Assembly: GCA_964393105.1 (NCBI GenBank)
Contig: CAYMSM010000004.1
Coordinates: forward strand, 1 to 64,000
Origin: CALMEC01 sp964393105
GTDB taxonomy: Bacteria; Actinomycetota; Thermoleophilia; Miltoncostaeales; Miltoncostaeaceae
Direction of reading: 5' to 3'
DNA: 64,000 nucleotides
Below the pieces are notes generated by a model that made no database searches, had not been told where the DNA came from, and saw nothing but the letters and a program-made list of their open reading frames with translations. Positions 1 to 8,285 of the stretch are shown here, one piece after another. The position numbers were made by a program, and so were the translations under genes. Each line of letters opens with the position of its first letter. The stretch's first letter is position 1.

Positions 1-138
1 CGTATCCCGGCTGCAAACCTTCGCCAGGCGGTGTCCTCGGTCTCACCGTTATGGGTACCGATAGCGGCAAGACACTGCGTCCTTGCCTGACTCGGTTTTC
101 GCTCGGGATACGTGCCCGTACTTACGAGAGCGACCACT
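1..138. repeat. palindromic repeat element, copy 1 (left end outside window)
   Basis: Imperfect long palindrome. Positions 1-9 (CGTATCCCG) are the exact reverse complement of 104-112. The arms carry the two internal motifs of this family: CGGCTGCAAA near position 9 and CTGCGTCCTTGCCT near 77-90. Beyond 112 the sequence ends in GACCACT (132-138), the reverse complement of the AGTGGTC terminus seen in the copies at 14889-15050 and 44626-44791. The partner terminus would lie before the window. It has no credible coding content. Confidence 0.65.
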
Positions 139-205
139 TAGGACCCCGTCACGCCGTACCTGGCACGACTACGCGGCGGGCACCGCGGTCCACCCCGCGC
201 TGCGG

Positions 206-382
206 CTACTTCTCCTCCGGACTGAACATCTTGGGGACCGAGGCGAGGATGAACACCACCCAGATCACGCCCAGGACGATCGGCACCGAGCCGATCTCGT
301 CCCGTTCGTCGATGCCCACCCAAAGGAGCAGGGCGGTCAACAGGGTCAACACCCCGATCATCCACGCCGGTAGCCGCTTCAC
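206..382 (-). CDS. small two-helix membrane protein, unknown function
   Basis: A 58-residue frame starting at GTG (380-382) and ending at TAG (206-208). The peptide begins VKRLPAWMIG and has two hydrophobic stretches, about residues 8-23 and 33-48, separated by a short acidic loop (IDERDEIGS), then a C-terminal tail ending SPEEK. This looks like a small inner-membrane hairpin protein. Codon choice is GC-rich at third positions, as in neighbours. It runs divergently from the lyase gene at 546, and the 383-545 gap would hold both promoters. I do not recognise a named family. The start could shift, but the hydrophobic pattern supports a real gene. Confidence 0.55.
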   Translation of the reverse strand: MKRLPAWMIGVLTLLTALLLWVGIDERDEIGSVPIVLGVIWVVFILASVPKMFSPEEK

Positions 383-545
383 GCACGAACCTCGCTGTCA
401 TTGTGCTGAGGTTGATGAGCCGAACCCGACAAGGATACAGACGCCCTGGCGAGGGTGCAGTCGTAGACTTGCGGACATGTGCACCGTGAGCTCCATGTCG
501 AACGCCTGTAACGGCAGCGGCGACGTCGCCCCCTGGGACTGACCG

Positions 546-2069
546 GTGGCGGACGTCGAGATGGCCGACGAGAACCTCGGCCGGGTGGGGCGGCTGGCGG
601 GTGACCCCGCGGCAGAGCTCGTGCGCGCCGGCCACCGTGTCGAGATCGAACAGGCGGAGCGCCTCGCGACCGCGCTGTCGCTGTCGGACCTCGCACACGC
701 GGTGGCCCTGATCGAGACCGGGGCGTTGGATGCGACTGCTGCGGCGGGACTGACAGGCGGGCTGCTCGAGCTGCACGACATCCCGCCGGCCGAGTTCCCG
801 TGGGATCCCGAGCGTGGCGACGCGTTCAATTCGCGCGAACACGAGCTGCGCCGCCGCGTCGGTGCGGCGTCGTCGGGCTGGCTGACCGCGGGCCGTCCAC
901 GGCGCGAGGCTTTCCGGGTCGCGCTGCGCCTTGTTTCGCGCGCCGAGGTTCTCGACCTGCACGACGCGCTTCTGGACGCCGCGATGGCGCTGGTCGACCA
1001 GGCAGAGCGCCACGCCGACGATCTGGCCGCCGATTACACCTACCTGCAGCCAGCCCAGCCAACGACGATCGGGCATCTCCTCTTGGGCTACGCTCAGCCC
1101 CTGCTGCGCGATGCGACGCGACTGCGCCGGGTGCACGGCTGGTTGGACGCGTCGGTCGCAGGGGTCGGCGGCAGCGCAGGGTCGCGGTGGCCGATCGATC
1201 GCGCGCGATTGGCGGAGCTCCTTGGGTGTGAGGAGATCGCGCGTCACACCAAGGACGCCATGTGGGCCGCCGATGGCTACGTCGAGCTGGCGGCTGCCGT
1301 CGCGATCGCGCTCGCGGGACTCTCGCAGCTGGCGCAGGATCTCGAGATCCTCTGCAGCCAGGAGTTCGGCGCGGTCGAGTTGGCGGACGCGCACAGCCGG
1401 CAGAGTGACCTGATGCCTCAGAAGAAGAACCCGTATGCGCTGGCGATCATCCGAGGAGCTGCGGCGGAGGCTTCAGGCGCCGTGACCGCGATTCTGACAG
1501 TGCTGCACACGGGGTCGGCGCGGACCGACCACTACCAGGTCCTGAATGGCGCGATTCCGCGTCTGCTGGAGAGCGGTGTGGCAACCGCGCGGCTGGCCGT
1601 GGGCGTTGTGGCAGGGATGCGCATCGACGCGGACCGCATGGCCCAGGCTGCGCGCGACGGGTTCACGGTGGCCGCCGACGTGGCGGATGTGGTCGCGGTC
1701 GAGGCGGGCCTCGACTACCGGACGGCCCATACCGTCGTCGGCCGGGCCATCCGCGCCCTCACCGAGAGCGGACGGCCCCCGACCGAACTGACGGCGGAGC
1801 TGCTGCGGACCGTGGCACAGGACGTCGTTGGAGCGAGCATCGCGGTCGGCGACGCAGCTATCGCAAACGCGCTCGATCCCGAGGCCTGCGTGCGCGCACG
1901 CACCCAGCTGGGGTCGACGATGCCCGATGAGATCGCGGGGATGAACGACGTTGTCAGGGTGTCGAGCGCCGAAGGCCACGCCTGGTCGGACGCCGCCCGC
2001 CGCCGCTCCGCTCTGGCGACCGACCGCCTGCTGTCGCGCGCGCGGGAACTCGCTGTCGAGCCACTTTAG
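546..2069 (+). CDS. argininosuccinate lyase-family protein (ArgH-like)
   Basis: 507 residues from GTG at 546; an ATG six codons in is an alternative. It belongs to the class II fumarase/aspartase lyase superfamily. Visible signatures are GRPRREAFRVALRL (ArgH GRSRND region, about 116-129), YTYLQPAQP (about 162-170), a PIDR segment, and the flexible-loop signature SDLMPQKKNP (about 283-292). ArgH cleaves argininosuccinate to arginine and fumarate in the cytosol. Three points depart from canonical ArgH: the N-terminal LWGGRF block is missing, the catalytic THLQ histidine is Tyr here, and the loop GSS is QSD. No other arginine genes are near. It may be a paralogue acting on another substrate, so no symbol is assigned. 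Confidence 0.75.
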   Translation: MADVEMADENLGRVGRLAGDPAAELVRAGHRVEIEQAERLATALSLSDLAHAVALIETGALDATAAAGLTGGLLELHDIPPAEFPWDPERGDAFNSREHELRRRVGAASSGWLTAGRPRREAFRVALRLVSRAEVLDLHDALLDAAMALVDQAERHADDLAADYTYLQPAQPTTIGHLLLGYAQPLLRDATRLRRVHGWLDASVAGVGGSAGSRWPIDRARLAELLGCEEIARHTKDAMWAADGYVELAAAVAIALAGLSQLAQDLEILCSQEFGAVELADAHSRQSDLMPQKKNPYALAIIRGAAAEASGAVTAILTVLHTGSARTDHYQVLNGAIPRLLESGVATARLAVGVVAGMRIDADRMAQAARDGFTVAADVADVVAVEAGLDYRTAHTVVGRAIRALTESGRPPTELTAELLRTVAQDVVGASIAVGDAAIANALDPEACVRARTQLGSTMPDEIAGMNDVVRVSSAEGHAWSDAARRRSALATDRLLSRARELAVEPL

Positions 2070-2100
2070 ATTTAGAGCGGCCAGATTTCACCACCTGGTG

Positions 2101-2174
2101 CCCTGACACCTGTGTTGCGCGTAAAGGCGGCGCCCCATGCAACAGAGTGTGTCTGACACCCTGTGTTGCGCGGG
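2101..2174. repeat. short direct repeat / imperfect hairpin between convergent genes
   Basis: CTGACACC-TGTGTTGCGCG occurs at 2103-2121 and again, with one extra C, at 2153-2172. Between them GCAACAGAGTGTGTCTG (from 2139) is an inverted version, so the first copy can fold on it. The segment lies between the convergent lyase (ends 2069) and EcfS (ends 2195) genes. It may serve as a two-way terminator or be a REP-like repeat. There is no T-tract. Confidence 0.4.
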
Positions 2175-2194
2175 GGCGGTCTCGCTCGGTGCGC

Positions 2195-2839
2195 TCATCG
2201 GACCACGACGTCGAGCTGATCCGGCTGTGGGGCCGATCCCCAGTCGATCGTGGTCTCGATGCGGTCACGGTAACGGCTGAGTAGGCGGACCAGCGCGCGT
2301 CCGATGGCCAGCGCGAACACGATGTTGCCGATCGCGTGCGCGGCATCGAACCACAGGCTCGTCGTGGCCTTGGCCACGAACGCGTCGACGCCGACCTGCG
2401 GACCAAACGTCGCAAGCTCCCACAGATTCATGCCCCATCCGAACACCCAGCCCCACGCGAACGCGACGATCGCAAGCCCGACACGGCGCCGGCAGATCGC
2501 GGGCAACGCAGCTCCGGCCAGGCCCGCTGCCCCCCACAGCGCCATCTGGCCGGGTGTCCACGACCCCTGTCCGAGCACCAGGTTGGACAAGAGCGGCGTC
2601 AGCGCCCCGACGGCAAACCCCGCACGCGCGCCCAGCACTGCCCCGGCCACCAGCACGATGACGGTGACCGGTTTGACGCTCGGGATCGGAGTAAACAGCA
2701 CGCGGCCGGCCGTCGCGGTCGCTGCGAGCGCGGCGACGAGGGCTATGCGGCGGGCGTCGTGCGTGCCGCGCTCGCCCGCGACCAGGCCGATGGCCAGCAC
2801 GGCGAGGACGGCGGTCACGACGATCTCGCCTGCGCTCAT
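2195..2839 (-). CDS. ECF transporter substrate-binding (S) component
   Basis: 214 residues from ATG at 2839, overlapping the preceding ATPase stop as ATGA. It is a hydrophobic protein of about five to six helices. It has the pattern of S components of energy-coupling-factor transporters: an N-terminal helix with a GERGTHDARR loop, then PSVKPVT, a GARAGFAVGALTPLLSN stretch and GQGSWTPGQM before a WGAAGLAGA helix. S components bind the vitamin in the membrane and dock to the EcfT/EcfA module. It is the last gene of an operon preceded by a cobalamin riboswitch, so the substrate is inferred to be cobalamin or a corrinoid precursor. Sequence alone does not show the ligand. Confidence 0.8.
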   Translation of the reverse strand: MSAGEIVVTAVLAVLAIGLVAGERGTHDARRIALVAALAATATAGRVLFTPIPSVKPVTVIVLVAGAVLGARAGFAVGALTPLLSNLVLGQGSWTPGQMALWGAAGLAGAALPAICRRRVGLAIVAFAWGWVFGWGMNLWELATFGPQVGVDAFVAKATTSLWFDAAHAIGNIVFALAIGRALVRLLSRYRDRIETTIDWGSAPQPDQLDVVVR

Positions 2840-4215
2840 CGCGGCACCCGGTCGGCCTGCTCGACCAGACGGCCCTCGACGATCTCGACATGACGGTCGG
2901 CGATGGCGTGGGCAAACCCGCCGTCGTGTGTCGCGACCAGGACCGCCGCCCCGCGTGCGATGCGTCGCCTGAGCGCGTCCGCCAACATGGCGCGTCGCGC
3001 GGGATCCATTCCCCGGCTCGGTTCGTCGAGCACGATGACCCGCGGCTCCGCGACGAGCACCGCCGCCAGCGCGACCCGCTCGCGCTCGCCGACCGACAGG
3101 TCGAGCGGGTGGGCCGCGGACAGCGACGTCAGATCGAGTTCGGCCATCACGGCGTCGACCTGGGCTCGTCGCCGACTGGCGGGCACCCGCCAGGCGGCGA
3201 ACGCAAGCTCGTCGTCGACGCGTTCGCGCAGCAGCCAGCGCCCTGCGTCTTGCGGCAGAAACCCGACGGTCGTCGACCGCGCCTCCGCGGGTTCGGAGGT
3301 CACGTCCTGCCCGCCGACGATCAGTCGTCCCAGATAGGCCGGATGCAGCCCGGCGATGACCCGCGCCAGCGTCGACTTGCCGCTGCCGTTTGCGCCGTGC
3401 AACGCCGTGACGGTGCCCGCCGACATCGAGAGTGCGACCCGCGTCAGGACCGCGCACGCTCCGTGCCGCACCTCCAGGCCCTCGATGCGTAGCAACTCCT
3501 GCCCTGCAGACCCCGAGGGGGCACCGGCGTCGATCGTCGCCTCAGCGCCGCCCAGGCGCCCTGCGACCAACCGCAGGGTCCGGTCGGCGATGGTCTCAAG
3601 GCGATCGGCGTGGTGCTCTGCGACCACAACCGCGACACCGGATGCCGCAAGGGCCTCGATCGTGCGCTGAAGTGCGGTGACACCGTCGTCATCCAGCTGC
3701 GAGGTGGGCTCGTCCAGCAGCAGCAGCCGTGGACGCATTGCCAGCGCACCGGCGATCGCGACGCGCTGGCGCTCGCCACCGGAAAGTGTCCCGATCGCGC
3801 GGTCATGCAGGTGCGCGGCGCCGACGCGCGCGAGCGATTCGCGGACACGCGCGGCGATGTGATCTGCCGCGACGCCCAGATTCTCCAAACCGAACGCCAC
3901 GTCGCGGCACACCGTCGCACGTACGGCATGGGTCTCGGGGTCCTGGAAGACGCTCCCGACGACGGTGGCGAGCTGTGCAGGTCTCGACGTGCGCGTGTCG
4001 TGACCACCGACCACGACGCGTCCGAAAAAGCGCCCGCCGTGGAAATGCGGCACCAGACCGGCCAGCGCCCGGAGGAGCGTGGACTTGCCGCCACCGGACG
4101 GCCCTTGCAGCAACACGATCTCGCCCGCGGGGATCTGGAGGCTGACCCGATTCAGGGCCGGTCGCTCGGCCCGGCCCGGCCAGAACGACAGCGCTTCGGT
4201 GCGTGCGACGATCAT
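2836..4215 (-). CDS. ECF transporter ATPase, fused EcfA1-EcfA2
   Basis: 459 residues from ATG at 4215, which overlaps the EcfT stop. Two complete ABC domains occur in one chain. Domain 1 has Walker A GPSGGGKST (38-46), signature LSGGERQRVAIAGA and Walker B LLLLDEPTS. Domain 2 has Walker A GANGSGKST, a variant signature LSVGERERVALAA and Walker B VIVLDEPS. Each is followed by the switch histidine region (VVVAEHHAD and VLVATHDGG). It energises vitamin uptake by the EcfT-EcfS complex at the cytoplasmic face. Fusion of both ATPases is common in actinobacterial ECF systems. The upstream extension of the open frame is antisense-like and was not used as a start. Confidence 0.9.
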   Translation of the reverse strand: MIVARTEALSFWPGRAERPALNRVSLQIPAGEIVLLQGPSGGGKSTLLRALAGLVPHFHGGRFFGRVVVGGHDTRTSRPAQLATVVGSVFQDPETHAVRATVCRDVAFGLENLGVAADHIAARVRESLARVGAAHLHDRAIGTLSGGERQRVAIAGALAMRPRLLLLDEPTSQLDDDGVTALQRTIEALAASGVAVVVAEHHADRLETIADRTLRLVAGRLGGAEATIDAGAPSGSAGQELLRIEGLEVRHGACAVLTRVALSMSAGTVTALHGANGSGKSTLARVIAGLHPAYLGRLIVGGQDVTSEPAEARSTTVGFLPQDAGRWLLRERVDDELAFAAWRVPASRRRAQVDAVMAELDLTSLSAAHPLDLSVGERERVALAAVLVAEPRVIVLDEPSRGMDPARRAMLADALRRRIARGAAVLVATHDGGFAHAIADRHVEIVEGRLVEQADRVPR

Positions 4216-5054
4216 CGACGAAGCCCCGCCGCCACGGCGCCGATCACGGTCACCGCGGTTCCCGCCGCGATGAGCGCCGGTTGGGTCGCCACGGGGTCCA
4301 GGGTGGGGTAGAACTCGTACGTGCCGAGCCTTCCTGTCGCTGCCGCGGCAGCCAGCGCCACCATCGGCACGCAGAGCGTCAGCACGAGCCGATCGATGCG
4401 AGTCGCCGGCTCCTCGGCCATGCGGGTACGCGGACATGCGCCGTATCCCCGGGCGGCCATGGCCTCTGCGACATCCAGCGATCGCTCCAGGGCCGAGCCG
4501 ACCAGCGGCACCGAGAGCGCCCCGGCCGTGCGGGCACGGACCCGCCACCGGCCCGACCGCAACGACACGCCGCGCAGCCGCGCGGTCTCCGACAGCGCTT
4601 GGGCGTCACGTTCGAGGGTCGGCAACATGCGCGCCGCGATCGATGCGGTCAGCGCGGAGCGGGGCAGCAACCGGCTTGCCACTGCCAGCAGGCGGTCCGG
4701 GTCGATGTGGGCCAGAACCGCTCCAATCGTGACGGTGACGGTGAACGCTCGAAGTCCCAGCGCCGTACCGGCGACGATCTCCTCGAGCGTGACCTGCATG
4801 TCGAAGATCGGGATGTCGGGCAGCTCCAGCACGATCAGATCGCCGTTGGCCTGGACGAAGGGGTTGAGCAGCGCCACCCCCAGGCCGATCGCCGCGCCGA
4901 CGACCAGGTACATGCGCCGCCTGTGGGCGGCGGCGAAGTGGAGGGCGAGGGCGCCGACGGTCAGGGCGGCGAGGATGAGCGGCTGGTCGGTCGCAAACGC
5001 CAGGCTGCAGAGGGCCGCTCCGAAAATCAGCAGTGGCACGGGAGCGTGTCTCAC
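4212..5054 (-). CDS. ECF transporter transmembrane (T) component, CbiQ/EcfT family
   Basis: 280 residues from GTG at 5054, overlapping the lipoprotein stop as GTGA. The N-terminal half is a set of hydrophobic helices. The C-terminal half carries the two coupling-helix signatures of EcfT, ARLRG and AARGYG, which engage the grooves of the two ATPase domains. A further two helices follow near the C terminus. Role: membrane scaffold joining the S component to the EcfA ATPases. A 4-bp overlap with genes on both sides implies one polycistronic, translationally coupled unit under the riboswitch at 5976-6148. Confidence 0.88.
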   Translation of the reverse strand: MRHAPVPLLIFGAALCSLAFATDQPLILAALTVGALALHFAAAHRRRMYLVVGAAIGLGVALLNPFVQANGDLIVLELPDIPIFDMQVTLEEIVAGTALGLRAFTVTVTIGAVLAHIDPDRLLAVASRLLPRSALTASIAARMLPTLERDAQALSETARLRGVSLRSGRWRVRARTAGALSVPLVGSALERSLDVAEAMAARGYGACPRTRMAEEPATRIDRLVLTLCVPMVALAAAAATGRLGTYEFYPTLDPVATQPALIAAGTAVTVIGAVAAGLRR

Positions 5055-5944
5055 AGCCGGCCCCGTCCACCCGCCGCGATGGGGTTGCCGGCACCGTCGA
5101 AGACCACGGCGAAGCGACCGCGCAGCACGGACGGTTCGCGTGCGATGCGCTGGGCGGCCAAACGGGCGACGTCCCCGTCGAGCCCGGCGACGGTCAGCAG
5201 AACGCCGCCGTCGTTGGGCGTTGCGCCCGTCAACACCGTCGCGGCGATCACGCGCCCATCGGGTACATCGGTCAGCGTCGTGCCGTCCGGACCGATGACA
5301 CGGATGAGATTTCCGTCGATCCGGACGGTTAGCCCCGCCGCGACGGGGTCGGCCATCGCCCGCCGCCATGCGGGGTCTGCTGCGCGGATCGCCGCGTCGG
5401 CGCCGACACGTACTCGCCAGGGGGATGGGCCCGTGCCCACCGTTGCGCCTGCGTCGCGCAGCACGGCGTCGAGCGGGGGATCGGCTGCGACGGTTGCGGG
5501 TCGCACCGGATAGCCGTGTACAAACGGCTCGGGCCACAGGCCCACGACCGTCCATGTGTCGATCAGGCCGCCCCACGGGTGGTAATCCCACCACACCGAG
5601 TCGCCTGGTCCGAGGCGCTGCTGATCGGCGCCGCGGTCCGGGCTGACGCCGTTGACGTAGAAGAACCAGTCGCGCTGGCCCGATCGATCCGACGCCACTC
5701 CGTCGATCGCGCTGACGAACCCGCCGCCATACGCGGTCTCGACCGGGTTCGTCGCCCGCAGTGCGTCAAGGACGGAGCCCCCGTCGGCCGCTGCGCCATC
5801 GCTCAGGGTCCGGGCCCCGAACCCCTCTGTCACGAGCTGATAGGCGTTCCCGGTCGCGCCGTCCGAGACGCGTTCACATCCCGCGACGAGGCACGCGACG
5901 GCTGTCACGAGCAGGAGGGTGATCCATCGTCGGTGTCGCACCAC
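5051..5944 (-). CDS. DUF4430 (transcobalamin C-like) lipoprotein, putative corrinoid-binding
   Basis: 297 residues from GTG at 5944, with GAGAGG just upstream. The N terminus is a lipoprotein signal: basic residues, a hydrophobic core, and lipobox LVAGC (Cys about 23). Residues about 70-130 have the DUF4430 / transcobalamin-like C-terminal pattern: YGGGFVSAIDG, then WFFYVNG, a GD turn and VWWDYHPWGG. In transcobalamins this domain contacts cobalamin. The C-terminal part (about 130-297) is an unassigned extracytoplasmic region. It is the first gene after a cobalamin riboswitch and is coupled to an ECF transporter. Inference: a surface-anchored protein that captures cobalamin or a precursor for the S component. 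Confidence 0.8.
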   Translation of the reverse strand: MVRHRRWITLLLVTAVACLVAGCERVSDGATGNAYQLVTEGFGARTLSDGAAADGGSVLDALRATNPVETAYGGGFVSAIDGVASDRSGQRDWFFYVNGVSPDRGADQQRLGPGDSVWWDYHPWGGLIDTWTVVGLWPEPFVHGYPVRPATVAADPPLDAVLRDAGATVGTGPSPWRVRVGADAAIRAADPAWRRAMADPVAAGLTVRIDGNLIRVIGPDGTTLTDVPDGRVIAATVLTGATPNDGGVLLTVAGLDGDVARLAAQRIAREPSVLRGRFAVVFDGAGNPIAAGGRGRL

Positions 5945-5975
5945 TGCCTCTCCACGGAGGTTGCTTGCGGTGCTC

Positions 5976-6148
5976 GGGACGGAGGCAGGTCTCCTGGCTT
6001 CCGATCATCACGTCGTTGCGCCTTCCCGGGTCGGCTCACCCAGTGGTTGGCTTCTCGCCCAGCGACGACGCTCCCGGTGACAGTGGCGGGACCGCGCCGG
6101 ACTCACACCGGCTTCCCTCGTGCACCCGTAGGTGACCACCGCCCGAAG
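5976..6148 (-). promoter_or_regulatory. cobalamin (B12) riboswitch
   Basis: On the minus strand the leader contains the B12-box core in order: GGGAAGCCGGTGTGAGTCCGG, then CGCGGTCCCGCCACTGT, GGGAAGGCGC, and finally GGAAGCCAGGAGACCTGCC. These match the conserved blocks of cobalamin riboswitches. The 3' end lies about 30 nt from the GTG of the DUF4430 lipoprotein. CCTCCGTGGAGAGG in that gap could pair over the ribosome-binding site, which would suit translational repression by adenosylcobalamin (inference). Confidence 0.92.
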
Positions 6149-6273
6149 CCCATGCAGGCTAGCAGCGCGGCGCCCACCGCGGAGGCAACAATGCCGGGCG
6201 TGGCCCGCCTGCCCGCGGCGGGTGAACTCCGGGTGCGGCTGAGGAACGTTGTCCCCTTGGCGAGCCAATTTCC

Positions 6274-7590
6274 CTAGAGCGCCGGGCCCTGCCGTGCTGA
6301 CTTCGCGAGTCGCTGCGCCTGCAGGCGCCGTCGCCCCTCGAGGCCGAACGGCTGTACCTCGTCGCCGCGCACCATGGCGATGAACGCCTGGCCGAGTTCG
6401 GGGTCAAACTGCGTGCCGAGCCCGAGCTCGATGCGCTGCAGTGCCTCGTCGGTGCTGAGCGCCTTGCGGTAGGGCCGATCGGTGGTCATCGCGTCGAACG
6501 AGTCCGCCAGCGCGATCAGCGACGCCTCGATGGGGAGATCTTCGCCGGGCACGTTGTAGTAGCCGCGGCCGTCGGGTCGTTCGTGGTGGTAGCGGATGCC
6601 CGGCAACATGTCGCGGGTCAGGCTCAGGTGCGTCAGAAGCTCCGCCGCGACCTCCGGGTGGCTTCGCATCAGCTGCCACTCCCGCTCGTCGAGGGGGCCA
6701 TCCTTGTGGAGCACCGAGTTGTCGACGACAACCTTGCCGAGGTCGTGCAGCCGTCCGGCCCACCGCGTCGACATCACCTGTCTGGTGGGCAGCTGGATGC
6801 GCTGGGCCAGCCGCGATGCCATCGCGCTGACCCGCTCCGAATGCGAGGCGGTGTACGGATCGCGTGCGTCGACCGCGGATGCCAGGGCCTGCAGCGTGCG
6901 CCGGGTCTCGCTCTTGAGGGTTCGGTGGTGCTTGATGGACAGGAACACCGCCGCCAGGATCAGGACCGTGAACGCGAGCACTTCTGGAGCGCTGCTGATC
7001 AGGACCGCCAGGACGACCGCGAGGCACGCCTCCATCAGGTAGGTCAGAAGCTCGGGGGGGCGGATCCAGCTCATCGGGTCCCAGCGCTCCCCTGCGACAG
7101 CCGTGGAGATGGACTCCACCGCGACGATCATGATCGGCACATATGCGAGGAGCATCGCGAGCACCGCCGGGTACATTGTCCAGCCGAACACCCGCTCGTC
7201 CCCGTTGGGCAGGACGGCGTGGTAGGCGGCGCCGCCTGCGAGCGTGGCCGTGAACGCCACGCCGGTGTTGAAGACGATGCGAATCGGGGAGCGTCGCCGG
7301 ATCGACTCGCCAAGTGCCGTCGATCCACCAGCGACGAGCGCGGCCCAGCCGGGCGGGAGCAGGATCGCGGCGGCCAGGTGGAAGCTCGACGCGAGGCTGA
7401 ACGGGTGCTCGGCCTCGTCTGCGTCTCCGGGGATCGTGGCCAGCTCCATCGCGGCACCCGCCAGCAACAGCCCGAGCCACAGGCCCAGAGGCGGCGGGTC
7501 GGTGGATTGGGCGAGAAGCGTGGAGACCACGACTGCCCCGGCCGCAATCGTCAAGGTGATCGCAAGGACGACCCGCGCGGTGCGGTTCAC
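6274..7590 (-). CDS. membrane-anchored HD-GYP domain phosphohydrolase
   Basis: 438 residues. The first about 200 are hydrophobic with several predicted helices, a membrane sensor region of unknown ligand. The C-terminal HD-GYP domain (about 235-420) shows SHSERV, RLHDLGKVVV, a HPEVAAELL histidine, HHERPDGRGYY and ALADSFDAMTTDRPYR. HD-GYP proteins usually degrade cyclic-di-GMP or related dinucleotides at the inner membrane. The GYP triad reads GYY here, so activity is not certain. It stands alone between the riboswitch leader and a tRNA cluster. Its promoter should lie in 7591-7924. The window also encodes a diguanylate cyclase (58959-59801), a possible opposing enzyme. Confidence 0.88.
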   Translation of the reverse strand: MNRTARVVLAITLTIAAGAVVVSTLLAQSTDPPPLGLWLGLLLAGAAMELATIPGDADEAEHPFSLASSFHLAAAILLPPGWAALVAGGSTALGESIRRRSPIRIVFNTGVAFTATLAGGAAYHAVLPNGDERVFGWTMYPAVLAMLLAYVPIMIVAVESISTAVAGERWDPMSWIRPPELLTYLMEACLAVVLAVLISSAPEVLAFTVLILAAVFLSIKHHRTLKSETRRTLQALASAVDARDPYTASHSERVSAMASRLAQRIQLPTRQVMSTRWAGRLHDLGKVVVDNSVLHKDGPLDEREWQLMRSHPEVAAELLTHLSLTRDMLPGIRYHHERPDGRGYYNVPGEDLPIEASLIALADSFDAMTTDRPYRKALSTDEALQRIELGLGTQFDPELGQAFIAMVRGDEVQPFGLEGRRRLQAQRLAKSARQGPAL

Positions 7591-7924
7591 CGGGTTTCGA
7601 CTCCCTCGACGCTCACTCCTGGGCGCTGCGGCGCCATCCTGCTCCTTCGCCCGTTCCTGTGCGGTGGTCCAGGCCCGCGAATTATTTACCTTAGCGCGGA
7701 GTTCTTCCCCGGAGAAGGCACGGCTCCTTCGCCCAGTTGCCGGTCCGGAGCACCTCGCAATCCGCGTTGCCTGCCTGTCCGACTTGGGGCCGGGGTCACG
7801 GCGACGGGCGGCGACGCGGATTCGCTCGACGGTGGGCGCTGCGCGCCAGCCCGTAGGCCCAACCGTCCATCGCGTTTCAACTCGGCCAAAATGGGGAAAA
7901 GACTTACACAGCAGTCACTGTCGA
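7591..7924. other. intergenic, no gene recognised
   Basis: The gap lies between the HD-GYP start and tRNA-Met. I see no convincing coding frame or repeat. Short GC-rich self-complementary stretches are present (for example near 7621-7634). It must contain the HD-GYP promoter, and the end of the tRNA transcript if that transcript stops here. In many actinobacteria this tRNA group is followed by rpmG-secE-nusG, but none of these is found here. Confidence 0.4.
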
Positions 7925-7998
7925 TAGCGGCGGTAGGACTCGAACCTACGACACGCGGATTATGATTCCGCTGCTCTAACCAGCTGAGCTACGCCGCC
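7925..7998 (-). tRNA. tRNA-Met (CAT)
   Basis: A cloverleaf is visible on the minus strand. Acceptor GGCGGCG pairs with CGCCGCT (the last pair is G-U). The D arm is AGCTCAGCTGGTTAGAGC. The anticodon stem GCGGA/TCCGC encloses loop ATCATAA with anticodon CAT. The T arm is GTAGGTTCGAGTCCTAC. The overall form resembles elongator tRNA-Met, though tRNA-Ile2 with lysidine is possible. The CCA end is not encoded. Confidence 0.9.
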
Positions 7999-8017
7999 TT
8001 GATGCGCCGAGGCGCAA

Positions 8018-8090
8018 AGCCCAGTAACGGACTCGAACCGTTGACCCCCTCCTTACCATGGAGGTGCTCTACCAACTGAGCTAACTGGGC
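8018..8090 (-). tRNA. tRNA-Thr (GGT)
   Basis: The minus strand begins GCCCAGTTAGCTCAGTTGG. Acceptor GCCCAGT pairs with ACTGGGC. Anticodon stem CCTCC/GGAGG encloses ATGGTAA, giving anticodon GGT. The T arm is AACGGTTCGAGTCCGTT. It is the middle gene of a Tyr-Thr-Met cluster. Confidence 0.95.
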
Positions 8091-8112
8091 ATCGTGCCGA
8101 CCGCGTCGGCAG

Positions 8113-8194
8113 TGGGGGGAGGAGGGTTCGAACCTCCGTAGGCTGAGCCGACGATTTTACAGACCGTTCCCTTTGACCACTCGGGCATCCCCCC
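8113..8194 (-). tRNA. tRNA-Tyr (GTA)
   Basis: The minus strand begins GGGGGGATGCCCGAGTGG. Acceptor GGGGGGA pairs with TCCCCCC. Anticodon stem ACGGT/ATCGT encloses CTGTAAA, giving anticodon GTA. A long variable arm precedes the T arm GGAGGTTCGAACCCTCC, as expected for bacterial tRNA-Tyr (class II). It is first in the minus-strand cluster. Confidence 0.95.
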
Positions 8195-8285
8195 GGGCCG
8201 ATGCAGGGTACTGGACTGTCGCGTGCGCCTCAACCCGTGACCGAATGACGGTCGCTTTGGCGCCCGTCTGGGTTATGGTCGTCCC

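Noticed and set aside
138..1394. 418-codon open frame antisense to the ArgH-like lyase
   Set aside because: Arg-rich composition and no family pattern; the opposite strand encodes the conserved lyase. It is an effect of very high G+C.
6583..7965. Frame ending AVGLEPTTRGL
   Set aside because: That C-terminal phrase is the typical false peptide from reading tRNA-Met on the wrong strand; the rest is antisense to the HD-GYP gene.
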